This document shows positions 1 through 9,069 of a stretch of 54,189 nt of DNA, one piece after another; the first letter of the stretch is position 1; each line of letters opens with the position of its first letter. The position numbers and the translations under genes were made by a program. Location of the stretch: contig CAYJPA010000033.1 of the NCBI GenBank assembly GCA_964371945.1, positions 1 through 54,189 of the forward strand, read 5' to 3'. This DNA comes from CAYJPA01 sp964371945. GTDB taxonomy: Bacteria > Chloroflexota > Chloroflexia > Thermomicrobiales > UBA6265. The notes under the pieces were generated by a model. It searched no databases. It was not told the DNA's origin and worked only from the letters and a program-made list of their open reading frames with translations.

Positions 1-35
1 CTAAACAGCGCGCGAGCCTGCTCGCTCTTCGTCAC
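1..35 (-). CDS. Unidentified gene, 5' end only
   Basis: Only the first codons are inside the window. Reading leftwards from a GTG at 35, the frame stays open to the edge and gives MTKSEQARALF. A GAGGAGG Shine-Dalgarno lies 8 bases before the GTG, and an almost consensus promoter lies about 80 bases further upstream, so a real gene start is likely. An in-frame ATG at 71 would give a longer leader but has no ribosome binding site. Too little is visible for a family assignment. Confidence 0.5.
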   Translation of the reverse strand, partial: MTKSEQARALF

Positions 36-118
36 AGTGCCATCCTCCTCGTCGAAACGAACGACACCCATTGCTCTTCCGCGGCAAATGCCACGGCTTC
101 GTTGTGTGGGTGCAGCAG

Positions 119-147
119 ATTGTATGAATGCCCCAAATGGGTGTCAA
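119..147 (-). promoter_or_regulatory. Sigma-70-type promoter for the left-edge gene
   Basis: On the minus strand a perfect -35 TTGACA (147-142) is followed by a 17-base spacer and a -10 TACAAT (124-119). The predicted start is near 112, leaving a leader of about 77 bases before the GTG at 35. This is the best match to the housekeeping promoter consensus seen in the window. Confidence 0.75.
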
Positions 148-582
148 GCGGCAATTAGTTCACCATTGCCCGCTTCTTCATGATGGTTGATCCCGCCTAA
201 CTTTTGAAGAAGTCACGGTGCAGTCTCATTGATTTGCCTGTATTTGCCTGGGATGCGCAAATTAGTCAATACAGCGCGGTCGAGAATTCATTGAATCCAT
301 TCGCGAAAGCTCCTACAAATCGTTCTGTATGCGCTTTTCTTCCAGGATCGGATCACTCGCGTCGAAATTTGGAGTTAATGCCAGGTAGAGTTCCTTGTCG
401 AACTTGCCGTTTGTGTGAGAGCCGCATTTCGGGAAGATTTGGGAATTGCATTCGCGCCGGACGGAAAGAACCTGAGCTTTAGGAGAGCGAACACGGCTCC
501 ACGCTCGCGCGCCCGGAATGAACCACGACGTTGCACGTGCGGCATCGGGCTTGCAAGGACCGTACCCGGTCACGACGGACAA
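148..582. other. Intergenic stretch, no supported gene
   Basis: This is the space between the left-edge promoter and the end of the first ABC operon. Open frames on both strands are short, lack ribosome binding sites and have no recognisable protein character. No clear terminator with a T-run was seen. Confidence 0.5.
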
Positions 583-1626
583 TCAATCGGCGACCGCTCG
601 GTCGCTTATCTCCGGTTTGACAAAGACCTCGTCGAGGGACTCGTCAGTCAGGGCCGGTGCCTCCCGGTAGAGGTAGCAGGCCGCTACGCGGTGGTCGTCG
701 GTCTGGAAAAGGGGTGGATGCCGCTCAAGGCAGATCTCCATCGCGTACGGGCATCGGCCGGCGAATTTGCAGCCGCCGACCGGATTTTCCCGGCGCCCAA
801 TCTCGGATGCCTCCTGCTCCGGCGCCCAACTACGGTCGGGGTCCGGCTGCGGGATGGAGCCGATCAGCAATCGGGTGTACGGGTGCTCCGGTTGCTGCAC
901 GATCGGTTCGGCTTCCCCGGCTTCCGCGACGGAACCGCGATAGAGGACGATGATGTTGTCGCTGATCTGATAGGCGGTGATCAGGTCGTGGGTGATATAG
1001 ATTAGCGAGACGCCGAAGTCCCGCGTTAGGGTCCTCAGACTATCGAGGATCGTCGCCCGCAGCGAGGCGTCGACCATCGAAACCGGTTCGTCCGCGATAA
1101 TCAAGCGCGGGCGGACAAGTAGCGCCCGCGCCACCATCACCCGTTGCCGTTGTCCTCCACTGAGCTGGTGCGGGTAGCGGCCGAGCGTCTCCTCCGGTCG
1201 CAGTCCGACCGCCTCCAGGGCTTCGACCATCAACTCGCGTGCATGCCTCCGTGATTTTGCCAATCTGAATTTGGCGAGCGGTGTGGCAAGAACGTGATCG
1301 ACCCGGTAGAAGGGGTTGTAGACCTCATATGGGTCCTGGAAAATGACCTGGACGTCCCGCCGAAAGTCACGCCGCTCCTGCCGCGACAGCGTCCGAAGGT
1401 CATTCCCAAGGTAGCGAATCTCGCCCGCCGTCGGCTCGATCTCACCTAGCAGCACTCGTGCCAGCGTCGTCTTCCCGCTGCCGCTCTCCCCGACAACCGC
1501 CGTGATCACAGGCGGGTCGGTCTCGATCCGGAGCGAAAGGTCGTCAAGGGCGACTGTCGTCTCCTTCTGAAAGAGACCACCTCCGAAGACCTTGCTCACA
1601 CGGCGAGCCTCGAGCAGCGTCGTCAT
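583..1626 (-). CDS. Peptide-type ABC importer, ATP-binding protein (DppF/OppF-like)
   Basis: A 347-aa cytoplasmic ATPase that would energise the two permeases encoded upstream. Walker A is GESGSGKTTLA (about residues 45-55), the signature is LSGGQRQRV, Walker B is LIIADEP and the switch histidine is in YITHD. The C-terminal extension has the Cys-bearing GRCPYAMEIC segment typical of Opp/Dpp ATPases. The start is taken at ATG 1626 because it overlaps the TGA of the preceding ATPase gene (ATGA, 1623-1626); a longer frame upstream of it only shadows that gene. It is the last gene of a five-gene operon. The family imports oligopeptides, dipeptides, nickel or some sugars; the substrate cannot be told from sequence. 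Confidence 0.93.
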   Translation of the reverse strand: MTTLLEARRVSKVFGGGLFQKETTVALDDLSLRIETDPPVITAVVGESGSGKTTLARVLLGEIEPTAGEIRYLGNDLRTLSRQERRDFRRDVQVIFQDPYEVYNPFYRVDHVLATPLAKFRLAKSRRHARELMVEALEAVGLRPEETLGRYPHQLSGGQRQRVMVARALLVRPRLIIADEPVSMVDASLRATILDSLRTLTRDFGVSLIYITHDLITAYQISDNIIVLYRGSVAEAGEAEPIVQQPEHPYTRLLIGSIPQPDPDRSWAPEQEASEIGRRENPVGGCKFAGRCPYAMEICLERHPPLFQTDDHRVAACYLYREAPALTDESLDEVFVKPEISDRAVAD

Positions 1627-2660
1627 CGCTGCTCTTCGAAAAGGTGGCAAGCGACGAGCCGGTTCTGACGCTTACGCTCAAGCCGCGGTGCCTCTACCTT
1701 ACAGCGATCCATTACCCGCGGACATCGCGGGTGAAACGGACAGCCCGCCGGCGGATTGAGCAGCGATGGGGGCAACCCTGCAATTCCCCGCAAACTGCCC
1801 TTCTGTCCCAGCGACGGCAGACTGGCGATCAGCAATCGACTATACGGGTGCAATGGATCCTTGAAGACATCCCGCATGGGCGACAGTTCTGCGAGTTCGC
1901 CCGCGTACATGACGCCGAGCCGGTCGACCGACTGCGCCATCAATCCCATGTCGTGTCCGATCAGAATAACGGCGGCCCTGAGTTCTTCCTGCACGCGGCG
2001 AAGCGTCTCCATAATCTGACGCTGCACCACCACGTCAAGGGCGCTCGTCGGTTCGTCGGCGATGATCACCTTCGGGCGGAGACTGATCGCGATTGCGATC
2101 ACTGCCCGCTGTTTCATCCCGCCGCTCAGCTCATGTGGATAGCGACGGGCATCCTCCGGACGGAGTCCAACCCGCCCCATCAACTCCGCGATCCGATCGT
2201 CCACCGCGCCCCGACCGAGACCCGTGGCGTGGTCTTTCCAAGCGTCAACGATTTGTTCGCGGATCCGCATCACCGGATTGAGGGAGTTCATCGCCCCCTG
2301 AGCGACCATCGCGATCTCGCCGAGGCGGACTAGTCGCATCTCCTCTTCTTCGAGTGCCAGGAGATCACGACCGTCGAGCACCATCTCGCCGCGCTCGATC
2401 CGGCCCGGCGGCTTGATCAACCGCAGCAGTGAGAGCGCAATCGTCGACTTGCCGGATCCGGACTCGCCGACCAGACCGAGCACCTCGCCGCGCGCCAGCG
2501 TAAAGGAGACACCGTTAACCGCCTTCGCCGGTCCGTGCGACATCTGGTAGTAGACATGGAGATTGCGGACATCGAGCACGATTTCGCGCGCGTCGCCCGG
2601 CCGGCTCGATGGCGTCGCGCCCGTCTGCAGTTGCGTCAACCCAGCACCCGCATCCGTCAC
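1623..2660 (-). CDS. Peptide-type ABC importer, ATP-binding protein (DppD/OppD-like)
   Basis: A 345-aa ATPase, partner of the neighbouring DppF-like subunit. Walker A GESGSGKSTIA, signature LSGGMKQRA, Walker B VIIADEPTSALD and H-loop IGHD are all present, and the C-terminal oligopeptide-transporter extension carries a Cys-Pro-Phe-His-Pro-Arg-Cys segment. The start is GTG 2660, whose GTGA overlaps the TGA stop of the permease gene, so translation is probably coupled. The same frame stays open for some 950 bases upstream, but that part is antisense-frame shadow of the permease. About 30 residues of low-complexity leader precede the first conserved strand. Confidence 0.92.
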   Translation of the reverse strand: MTDAGAGLTQLQTGATPSSRPGDAREIVLDVRNLHVYYQMSHGPAKAVNGVSFTLARGEVLGLVGESGSGKSTIALSLLRLIKPPGRIERGEMVLDGRDLLALEEEEMRLVRLGEIAMVAQGAMNSLNPVMRIREQIVDAWKDHATGLGRGAVDDRIAELMGRVGLRPEDARRYPHELSGGMKQRAVIAIAISLRPKVIIADEPTSALDVVVQRQIMETLRRVQEELRAAVILIGHDMGLMAQSVDRLGVMYAGELAELSPMRDVFKDPLHPYSRLLIASLPSLGQKGSLRGIAGLPPSLLNPPAGCPFHPRCPRVMDRCKVEAPRLERKRQNRLVACHLFEEQR

Positions 2661-3550
2661 GTCCGTCTCCTCAAGCGAGGATTGGCGACCTGATCGAGCC
2701 CGGCTGAGATCATGAACAGGCCCGTGAAGATGATCACAATGATGACGATCGGCGGTGCCCACCACCACCAGAGATTCCGCAGCATCGAGGTGTAATACAT
2801 ACTCCAGTAGATCGTCATCCCAAGCGTTGGTTCGTTTTGCGGTCCGAGACCGAGCGCTTCGAGACCGATCGACGCCAGGATACCGGCCGAGACAGCGCCG
2901 ACGAAACTCGCCGCCAGGTATGGCAGGAGATTCGGTATCAACTCCTTGACGATGATCTCGAAGCCGTTCATCCCGGAGTAGCGGGCCAGTCTGACGTAGC
3001 CGCGCTCGCGTATGCTCAGTACCTGAGAGCGGATCGTCCGCGTCGGGTACATCCAGGCCAGCGCTGAGACGACGAGAGCCTGCGTGGTGACGCTGATCCC
3101 GCCGCGAAACGTCGTCGCGATCACCACGAGCACCAACAATCCCGGTACAGTTAGAAACGCATCTGCCGCCCCGCGCAGAATGTGATCCCAAATCCCTCCG
3201 TAATACCCGGAAACGAGCCCGAAAATCATCCCGACCGCGAGCCCTATCCCTCCAGCAATCAACCCGATCTTCAGTGTCAACGGTGTCCCATAGATGATAA
3301 TCGCGAGCAACTCCCGCCCAACCGTATCTGTCCCCAGCAGATACTCTCGCGACGGGTGCTGATCCGGCAGCGCATACCCGACGTTGACCCGCTCCTTCTC
3401 GACAAAATGCGGTCCGATTACACTCATCAGCAAGATTGTGAGCATTAGGGTCAACCCTACGGCCAGCATGGGATACCCGCCGAGTGCCTTCGGCCCCCGC
3501 CCAATCCATCCTGAAATTCGACCCGATCTCGCCGGCCTCGCGAGCGCCAT
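2657..3550 (-). CDS. Peptide-type ABC importer, permease (DppC/OppC-like)
   Basis: A 297-aa inner-membrane permease with an N-terminal anchor helix (about residues 28-48), the DppC-type leader domain (LLGTDTVGRELLA) and five further hydrophobic segments. The cytoplasmic EAA-type loop (YVRLARYSGMNGFEIIVKEL), which docks on the ATPase, is intact, and the C-terminus ends in the usual NPRLRRR type. The start is ATG 3550, with GGAGG 9 bases upstream; an ATG 39 bases earlier has no such site. It overlaps the following ATPase gene by GTGA and lies 130 bases after the DppB-like gene. Confidence 0.92.
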   Translation of the reverse strand: MALARPARSGRISGWIGRGPKALGGYPMLAVGLTLMLTILLMSVIGPHFVEKERVNVGYALPDQHPSREYLLGTDTVGRELLAIIIYGTPLTLKIGLIAGGIGLAVGMIFGLVSGYYGGIWDHILRGAADAFLTVPGLLVLVVIATTFRGGISVTTQALVVSALAWMYPTRTIRSQVLSIRERGYVRLARYSGMNGFEIIVKELIPNLLPYLAASFVGAVSAGILASIGLEALGLGPQNEPTLGMTIYWSMYYTSMLRNLWWWWAPPIVIIVIIFTGLFMISAGLDQVANPRLRRRT

Positions 3551-3680
3551 CGTGCGGATCCTCCAAGTACCGAGATCCAATGAGATCAAACCCTACCGGG
3601 GCGTGCAGCACACACCCCAACGTCAAATCCCGTCGCAGTCGCGAACGCTGAGCCCGCCAACGGTCTCAAACCCGAGCTCT

Positions 3681-4685
3681 TTATTGCCGATGGTACGTAA
3701 TCCGCGGATCTAGCCTCGGCAGGAAAAGATCCAGGACGAGAGTCGCGATCCCGATCGCAACAATGACGAGAAAAGTTAACCCGTATATCACCGTGTAGTC
3801 GAAGGTCCGGATCGACTGGAACAGCAGACTGCCGACTCCTGGAAAGCCGAAGACAACCTCGACCAAGACCGCACCTGACACAACTTGCCCAAGTGCCAAC
3901 GCCAGCGCCGTCGTCTGCGGCAGGATGGCATTGCGCAGCGCGTAGCGGAGGAAGATTCTCTGCGGTTTCAGTCCCTTTGCCTCAGCAAGGGTAACATAAT
4001 CCTCTCCCTGCACAGTCACCATCATCGCCCGCATGCCAAGTGCCCAGAAACCCATGCTCGCCAGCACGATCGAGAGCGCCGGCAGGATCGAGTGACGCAC
4101 TGCCTGACGAACAAAATCGAGCGTCCAGGCTGGTTCGCTTCCGATGTCGTAACCTCCGCCGAGCGGGAAGATGCGCCAGGTAAAAGCGAAGAAATAAATC
4201 AGCGTGAGACCGAGCAGATAGTAAGGGATCGCCGAGAGCGTCAGCAAAAACGGGGCGAGGGCATGTATGAATCTCGGCGCACGCGGCCAGGCCATAAGCG
4301 CGCCGAGGAGACTCCCAAGAGCAAACGCGATCAGGGTCGCGACTGTGACCAGGACCAACGTCCAGGGCAGCGCCTTGAGGATCATCGCCGAAACGCGGGT
4401 TGGGAACCGGGTGATCGAAAAGCCGAAGTCGAAACGGGCCATGTCCCACAGAAATCTCACATACTGCTTCCAGAGCGGTTGGTCCAGACCGAATCGCTTC
4501 TCGTACGACTTGACGACCTCGTCCATCGACTGCGAACTCGATCCGCCGATGGAAACCGCCTGAAGCATCTGCTCGCGCACGGGATCAACCGAGGAGAGTC
4601 TGGGCACCGCGAAGTTTATCGTCGCCGCCGCCCACACGATCAGAAAGAACGCCCCCACTCGTTGCAGCAGATATCGAAGAGGCAT
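3681..4685 (-). CDS. Peptide-type ABC importer, permease (DppB/OppB-like)
   Basis: A 334-aa inner-membrane permease with about six hydrophobic segments; the first (residues 10-28) is followed by the large extracytoplasmic loop usual in DppB. The EAA-type loop reads DYVTLAEAKGLKPQRIFLRY. The C-terminus ends in LDPRITY, the usual DppB ending. It is followed after 130 bases by the DppC-like gene and preceded by a 329-base gap that holds the first scaffold N-run, so the intergenic distance to the binding-protein gene is not reliable. Confidence 0.92.
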   Translation of the reverse strand: MPLRYLLQRVGAFFLIVWAAATINFAVPRLSSVDPVREQMLQAVSIGGSSSQSMDEVVKSYEKRFGLDQPLWKQYVRFLWDMARFDFGFSITRFPTRVSAMILKALPWTLVLVTVATLIAFALGSLLGALMAWPRAPRFIHALAPFLLTLSAIPYYLLGLTLIYFFAFTWRIFPLGGGYDIGSEPAWTLDFVRQAVRHSILPALSIVLASMGFWALGMRAMMVTVQGEDYVTLAEAKGLKPQRIFLRYALRNAILPQTTALALALGQVVSGAVLVEVVFGFPGVGSLLFQSIRTFDYTVIYGLTFLVIVAIGIATLVLDLFLPRLDPRITYHRQ

Positions 4686-5014
4686 GGCGCTAGAAATCCA
4701 TCCGGCATTTCCATACCCGCTCGGCGCATCACATCCGAACGGCAGATCAGGGCTGAGTCCAGCAAAGTGAGTCGGACATCGCTCTTAAGGGCGCTTGCAT
4801 GCGGTCATCAGTGAGGTATGCAAAGCCTTGCACCCGACGGCTCGCTTCGGGCGGGGGGGGGGGGGGGGGGGGACGCCCCCCCCCCCCCCCGGCGCCCCCC
4901 CCCCCCGCGGCNNNNNNNNNNTGGGGTTAAGCTGTGCGTTTTCAAACGCCTTCCACCCGCCGGCTCGGTGGGGGGGGGGGGGGGGCCGTTTAGCCCCGCG
5001 CCCACCGTGTTACG
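4686..5014. other. Intergenic stretch with homopolymers and 10-N gap
   Basis: Runs of about 20 G (4851-4872), long C runs (4876-4906), ten N (4912-4921) and another G run (4972-4985) lie between the binding-protein and permease genes. Two short flanks resemble each other: CACCCGACGGCTCG near 4830 and CACCCGCCGGCTCG near 4956. The homopolymers are most likely assembly or sequencing artefacts at a GC-rich hairpin. The open frames across them are not genes. Confidence 0.7.
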
Positions 5015-6865
5015 CTATGAAGACGCTGGTTCCAATCGGAGGATCGTCTTCAAGAACTCCTGCTGCCAGGAGTGCGGGAATCCGTATGCGTCATCCTGTG
5101 TCGGCCAACCCGTCCAATACTCGGTGCTCATCGGATAGCGGATGATCAGTTGGGCGACGTAAACATCCGGCAGTTCGCGGAACCAGATTTCCATCGCCTG
5201 GCTGAAGAGCTCCAGCGTCTTCGGATCGTCGGCGCTGAGACTGTTCATCTGAGTGACGAGGGCGTCATAGTCCGCGTTTTGCCATCGCGAGGTCGCCCAC
5301 CAGATGGGAGCCGGCGTCCCGGTCGGTCGGAAATATTCCGAGTTGTAAATCGAGAGCATGAAGTACGGGTCCATCCCCTTCACCCCGGCCGGTCCTTTAC
5401 ACCCGAACGACAGCGCTTGCTCCCCTGTCTGCGTCGGGGTGCCTAGACCCGGCGAGATGTCGAACTTGGCGTCGAATCCGGCGTCGCGCAGTTGCTGGGC
5501 CAGCGGTGGACCATAGGCCTTCAGCCAATCTGGGACGTAGATGTTCATATCCAGCGTTTGGCCGTCGAGCGCCCAGAGCCCGTCGCTGTTCCTCGCGTAG
5601 CCGAGTCCGGTCATCAGCTCGTCCACCTTATCCGGGTGCGCCTCGGCATCCATCCCATACTTTGCGTAGATCGGTTTCAGCGCTTCCTCGAACGGATTGA
5701 ACCATTCGTACGGCGTGAACTGGTGGAAGGCCGTTACCCCGGCGCCGCCCTCGGCTAAGGCAACGAGCTTGGTGCGATCAAGCGCGTTGCTGATCGCCCA
5801 CCTCAACTGGGCATTGTCCCACGGCGCTGCGGAACAGTTGAAGTTGAGGTCGATTGGGCACCAGTCGAGGTAGCCGTAGGGTGGCTCCTGACCGGTGAAA
5901 GTGATCACCTTTGGATTCTGGGCGAAAACGGTCTGCAGCGTCGGAACGGACAGAATCTTTCCCATATCAACCTGATTGGTGATCAACTGCTGAGCGGAGA
6001 GCGAATCGTCAGTGTTCGCCAGGTAGATGACACGCTCGACTCTTGGCAGCGGTTTCCAACCGGTCTTGGCGCCCCACCAGTCCTGCCGCAGATCAAAGAT
6101 CTTCTGCTCCGGCGAAGCCGAGGTGAGTTTGAAGGGTCCGGTGCCGACTGGCCAGCCTTGTTCCGGGTCGTAGTTTGAAAAGGTCAGTAGGTCCTGGCCC
6201 TCCCAGATGTGCTTCGGCAGCATCTGCTCGACGACGCCATGGTTACTCGTCAGCGTTGTCGCCCACCAACGCGGGTTCGCCTCGTTCAGAACGAACTTGA
6301 CCGTCTTCGGATCGACCACGACCGCTTCTTTGAGGAAGTTGATCTCGGCGGCATTCGTCGCTTCCTTCTGGCGGTCGCGTACAGAGTTGAAGGTGAAGGC
6401 CACGTCGTCCGCGGAGAACGGTTGACCATCGCTCCACTCGATGCCCTCGCGGAGCGTCATTGTGATCTCGGTAAAGTCAGCGTTGTACTGCCAATCCTCT
6501 GCCAGCCAGTTCTCATGCTCGCCGGTGAGGACGTTGAACATGATCAACGGCTCGTTGATCGTCTGCAGCGGACCCGCATGCCATCCGTCCTGGGAAGCGG
6601 TGACCCACAGGTTGAAATTTTCGAATGCCGGATTCTGTCCGTTGGCGCCGCCTTGGACAACGATCAGCGTCTTTTCACGCGGCACATCCGCCTGCATCGC
6701 CACTGTGAAGTTGCCGGCCGCGACGACCTCTTCCGCCAACCTCGTGGCGAACGTTGCGCTCAAGCCCGCGGCAGTCGCGCCCTTGAGCAAGTCGCGCCGG
6801 TTGATCCGGCCACCCAATGCGTCGAACAAAACTCGATCTTCGAAGTCAGGATCTTCGCGCTTCAT
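5015..6865 (-). CDS. Peptide-type ABC importer, substrate-binding protein (family 5)
   Basis: A 616-aa exported solute-binding protein that would deliver peptide or a similar solute to the DppBC-like permeases. The N-terminus has a charged leader and a twin-arginine motif (RINRRDLLKG, Arg 23-24) followed by an Ala-rich hydrophobic stretch, suggesting Tat export. The body carries family-5 features: a FTEITMTLREGIEWSDGQPF segment, VAFTFNSV, GTGPFKL and the late QLRWAISNALDRTKL helix. The start is ATG 6865, with AAGGAGGA six bases upstream; a 20-codon upstream extension of the frame is unsupported. It is the first gene of the importer operon that runs left to 583. Confidence 0.93.
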   Translation of the reverse strand: MKREDPDFEDRVLFDALGGRINRRDLLKGATAAGLSATFATRLAEEVVAAGNFTVAMQADVPREKTLIVVQGGANGQNPAFENFNLWVTASQDGWHAGPLQTINEPLIMFNVLTGEHENWLAEDWQYNADFTEITMTLREGIEWSDGQPFSADDVAFTFNSVRDRQKEATNAAEINFLKEAVVVDPKTVKFVLNEANPRWWATTLTSNHGVVEQMLPKHIWEGQDLLTFSNYDPEQGWPVGTGPFKLTSASPEQKIFDLRQDWWGAKTGWKPLPRVERVIYLANTDDSLSAQQLITNQVDMGKILSVPTLQTVFAQNPKVITFTGQEPPYGYLDWCPIDLNFNCSAAPWDNAQLRWAISNALDRTKLVALAEGGAGVTAFHQFTPYEWFNPFEEALKPIYAKYGMDAEAHPDKVDELMTGLGYARNSDGLWALDGQTLDMNIYVPDWLKAYGPPLAQQLRDAGFDAKFDISPGLGTPTQTGEQALSFGCKGPAGVKGMDPYFMLSIYNSEYFRPTGTPAPIWWATSRWQNADYDALVTQMNSLSADDPKTLELFSQAMEIWFRELPDVYVAQLIIRYPMSTEYWTGWPTQDDAYGFPHSWQQEFLKTILRLEPASS

Positions 6866-7302
6866 GGGATTCCTCCTTGTCGCGTGCCGCCAACCCCGCC
6901 GGTGCAGTCTACGCCCCCTCCACACTCGAACATCGTTCGCATGGCTGCATCCAGGATGTTGTCATTCTACTGCCAACAACGAAACAGTGCATAGCGTTGT
7001 ACTCGTCCACTCCTCGTTACGCGAAAGTCCCGTATGCGACGATGGTTCCCTTCGCCTAAATTTCAAGGAATCCGCTATTTGGTGATTCCGTTTTTCCCGG
7101 ACATATCTGGGCGGCACCCACTGAGCGATTAGGGCACGATCGTGATTGTCACAAGAATGCGCTGAAACTTGATCACTGCAAGAACCCCGACTGACCAAAA
7201 ATCCGGCTGGTCCAAACCGGCGTGTACAATGTGGCGCACGCTAACCTCACAGCGACCCGCAACTCAACGAGCTCAAGCTGTTGAAACAAGGAGCAGTCAG
7301 TG
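6866..7302. promoter_or_regulatory. Divergent intergenic region between two ABC operons
   Basis: Both flanking operons must start here. On the plus strand a TACAAT hexamer (7225-7230) lies about 75 bases before the start at 7303, but no good -35 is seen at the right spacing. A GACCA...TGGTC inverted pair (7193-7212) just upstream could be an operator. On the minus strand TAGAAT (6969-6964) is a weak -10 candidate. None is convincing alone. Confidence 0.3.
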
Positions 7303-9048
7303 ATGCGAAGTAGATCGACACTGTTCGTTCGGCTTTTCGCGATATTCCTCGTGGGTGCGCTGCTGATGCCGATCGTCGTGAGCGCGCAAGATGCATCTCC
7401 GGTGGCGATGCCGGGAGCCTCACCAGTCGCCACTGGCGAGACGATCGTTTCCAAAACCTGCGCGGAGGTCAAGGCGGAGTGGATGGAAGCCTATGCGGGA
7501 ACGGATGAACCACCCGCAAATACGGAGGGCGCCTATATCGTCGGTGATGTCGCCGATCTCCAATCGGTAAATCCCTTTCTCGCCGAGTCGGACCCCTCAC
7601 TCACTGTCGTTCAATATGTTTTTGAAGCGCTCTTTTCCGGCGATCCACGTACAGGAGAACCAAGTCCTTGCGCGCTCACTGACTATTGGGAGATTTCGCC
7701 GGACGGCCTGACCTACACGTTTCACCTGAATACCGCGGCAAAATGGCACGACGGCGTCGACTTCACCTCGGCCGACGTGATCTTCAGCCTCGACGCCCTG
7801 GCGGACCCTGCTACCGCGAGCGCCTATACCGGAACATTTTTGAACACCGTGGCGTCCTGGCAGGCAATCGACGATGACACGGTCCAGATCGTGGCTTATG
7901 AACCCAGGTTCACCGTTCTGTACGATCTCCAGGGGCTCTTCATCGTTCCGAAACACATCTGGGAGTCAATCCCGCACGACCAGTGGGCTACTGATCCAGG
8001 CGCAACAGGTCAGGACCCGTCACGGGTCATCGGCACGGGTGCGTTCAGATTCGAATCCTGGTCCCAGGGACAGGAGATTCGCCTCACTCGAAACGATGAT
8101 TACTACGACCTGAAGCCAAGCATCAAGGAGTTTGTCTTCCGAATCTTCCCGGACGGCGAATCGCAATTCAACGCCTTTCTGAATGGAGAGATCGATTCCA
8201 TCGGTCTCGAGCCGGAGCAAGTCCAAGTCGTCGAAGGAACCGACGGCGTTTCCTGGTCCAGCTATCCGAATCGAGGATTCACCTACTACGAATTTAATCT
8301 CAATGCAGAAACCACGACCCTCTTCCAGGACGAGCGCGTGCGACAGGCGTTCATGTGGGCGCTCGATCGCGATTCGATCGTGGCCAATATCCTGCTCGGA
8401 TTCGGTGAAGTCGCCAGCGGCACGCAACCGTCGATCTCCTACGCATATGCACCGGAAGAGATCACCACGAACTACACCTACGATCCCGAAAGAGCGAAAG
8501 CGCTCCTGGCAGAAGCCGGGTGGACCGACACCGATGGCGACGGCGTAGTCGACAAAGACGGTCAGAAAATGTCGTTCGAATTCCTCTATCCGGCGGGTCT
8601 CGCGGTCAACGACACACTCGTCGCTTACATGCAGGACGCCTGGCGAGCGGTGGGCATCGAAATGACCCCGCAAGCGCTGGAGTTCTCAGCGTTGATCGAG
8701 GCGACCACAACCAATCCAACGTTTGAGATGGCGCTGTACGGATTCGGCTGGGACGCGAGCTTCTTGCAGGATGCGATGTTCGGCTGCGACCAGTATCAGG
8801 TCGGGTTCAACGACATGATGTACTGCAATCCGGAGCTCGATACGATCTTTACAGCAGCCAAAGCGGAATTCGATTTCGAGAAACGACGCGCTCTACTGGT
8901 CGAAGCGGCCAATGTCGTCAACGACGAGCAGCCAATCGGTGTCATCTTCTTCTCGGTCGGGCTCGTGGCCTGGAATGACCGCGTGCACAACTACGTTGAC
9001 AGCGCCTGGGGCAATCAATCTTATATCGGCGTCTGGGTGGACGAGTAA
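7303..9048 (+). CDS. Peptide-type ABC importer II, substrate-binding protein
   Basis: A 581-aa family-5 solute-binding protein. Unlike the other binding proteins here it has a plain Sec signal peptide (a hydrophobic core at about residues 8-26 ending VVSAQD) followed by a Pro/Ala/Ser linker with two SPVA units. Family hallmarks are LTYTFHLNTAAKWHDGVDF, the FSLDAL helix, GTGAFRF and RQAFMWALDRDSI. AAGGAG lies 9 bases before ATG 7303; a GTG at 7300 is an alternative start. The DppB-like gene follows after 21 bases. A DTDGDGVVDKDG segment near residue 410 is a dockerin/EF-hand-like Ca-binding loop often seen in this family. Confidence 0.93.
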   Translation: MRSRSTLFVRLFAIFLVGALLMPIVVSAQDASPVAMPGASPVATGETIVSKTCAEVKAEWMEAYAGTDEPPANTEGAYIVGDVADLQSVNPFLAESDPSLTVVQYVFEALFSGDPRTGEPSPCALTDYWEISPDGLTYTFHLNTAAKWHDGVDFTSADVIFSLDALADPATASAYTGTFLNTVASWQAIDDDTVQIVAYEPRFTVLYDLQGLFIVPKHIWESIPHDQWATDPGATGQDPSRVIGTGAFRFESWSQGQEIRLTRNDDYYDLKPSIKEFVFRIFPDGESQFNAFLNGEIDSIGLEPEQVQVVEGTDGVSWSSYPNRGFTYYEFNLNAETTTLFQDERVRQAFMWALDRDSIVANILLGFGEVASGTQPSISYAYAPEEITTNYTYDPERAKALLAEAGWTDTDGDGVVDKDGQKMSFEFLYPAGLAVNDTLVAYMQDAWRAVGIEMTPQALEFSALIEATTTNPTFEMALYGFGWDASFLQDAMFGCDQYQVGFNDMMYCNPELDTIFTAAKAEFDFEKRRALLVEAANVVNDEQPIGVIFFSVGLVAWNDRVHNYVDSAWGNQSYIGVWVDE

Positions 9049-9069
9049 CGAACAGCATCCCACCGGCCA

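Noticed and set aside
204..482. Short open frames near the left edge on both strands
   Set aside because: They overlap each other, lack ribosome sites and have no protein-like character; the region behaves as intergenic DNA.
1623..3626. One 667-codon fusion of permease and ATPase
   Set aside because: The first half is out of frame with the real permease, which is encoded at 2657-3550; the ATPase starts at GTG 2660 by GTGA overlap.
4795..5145. Frames across the poly-G/poly-C block
   Set aside because: Poly-Gly/Pro translations arise from homopolymers and the N-run; not genes.
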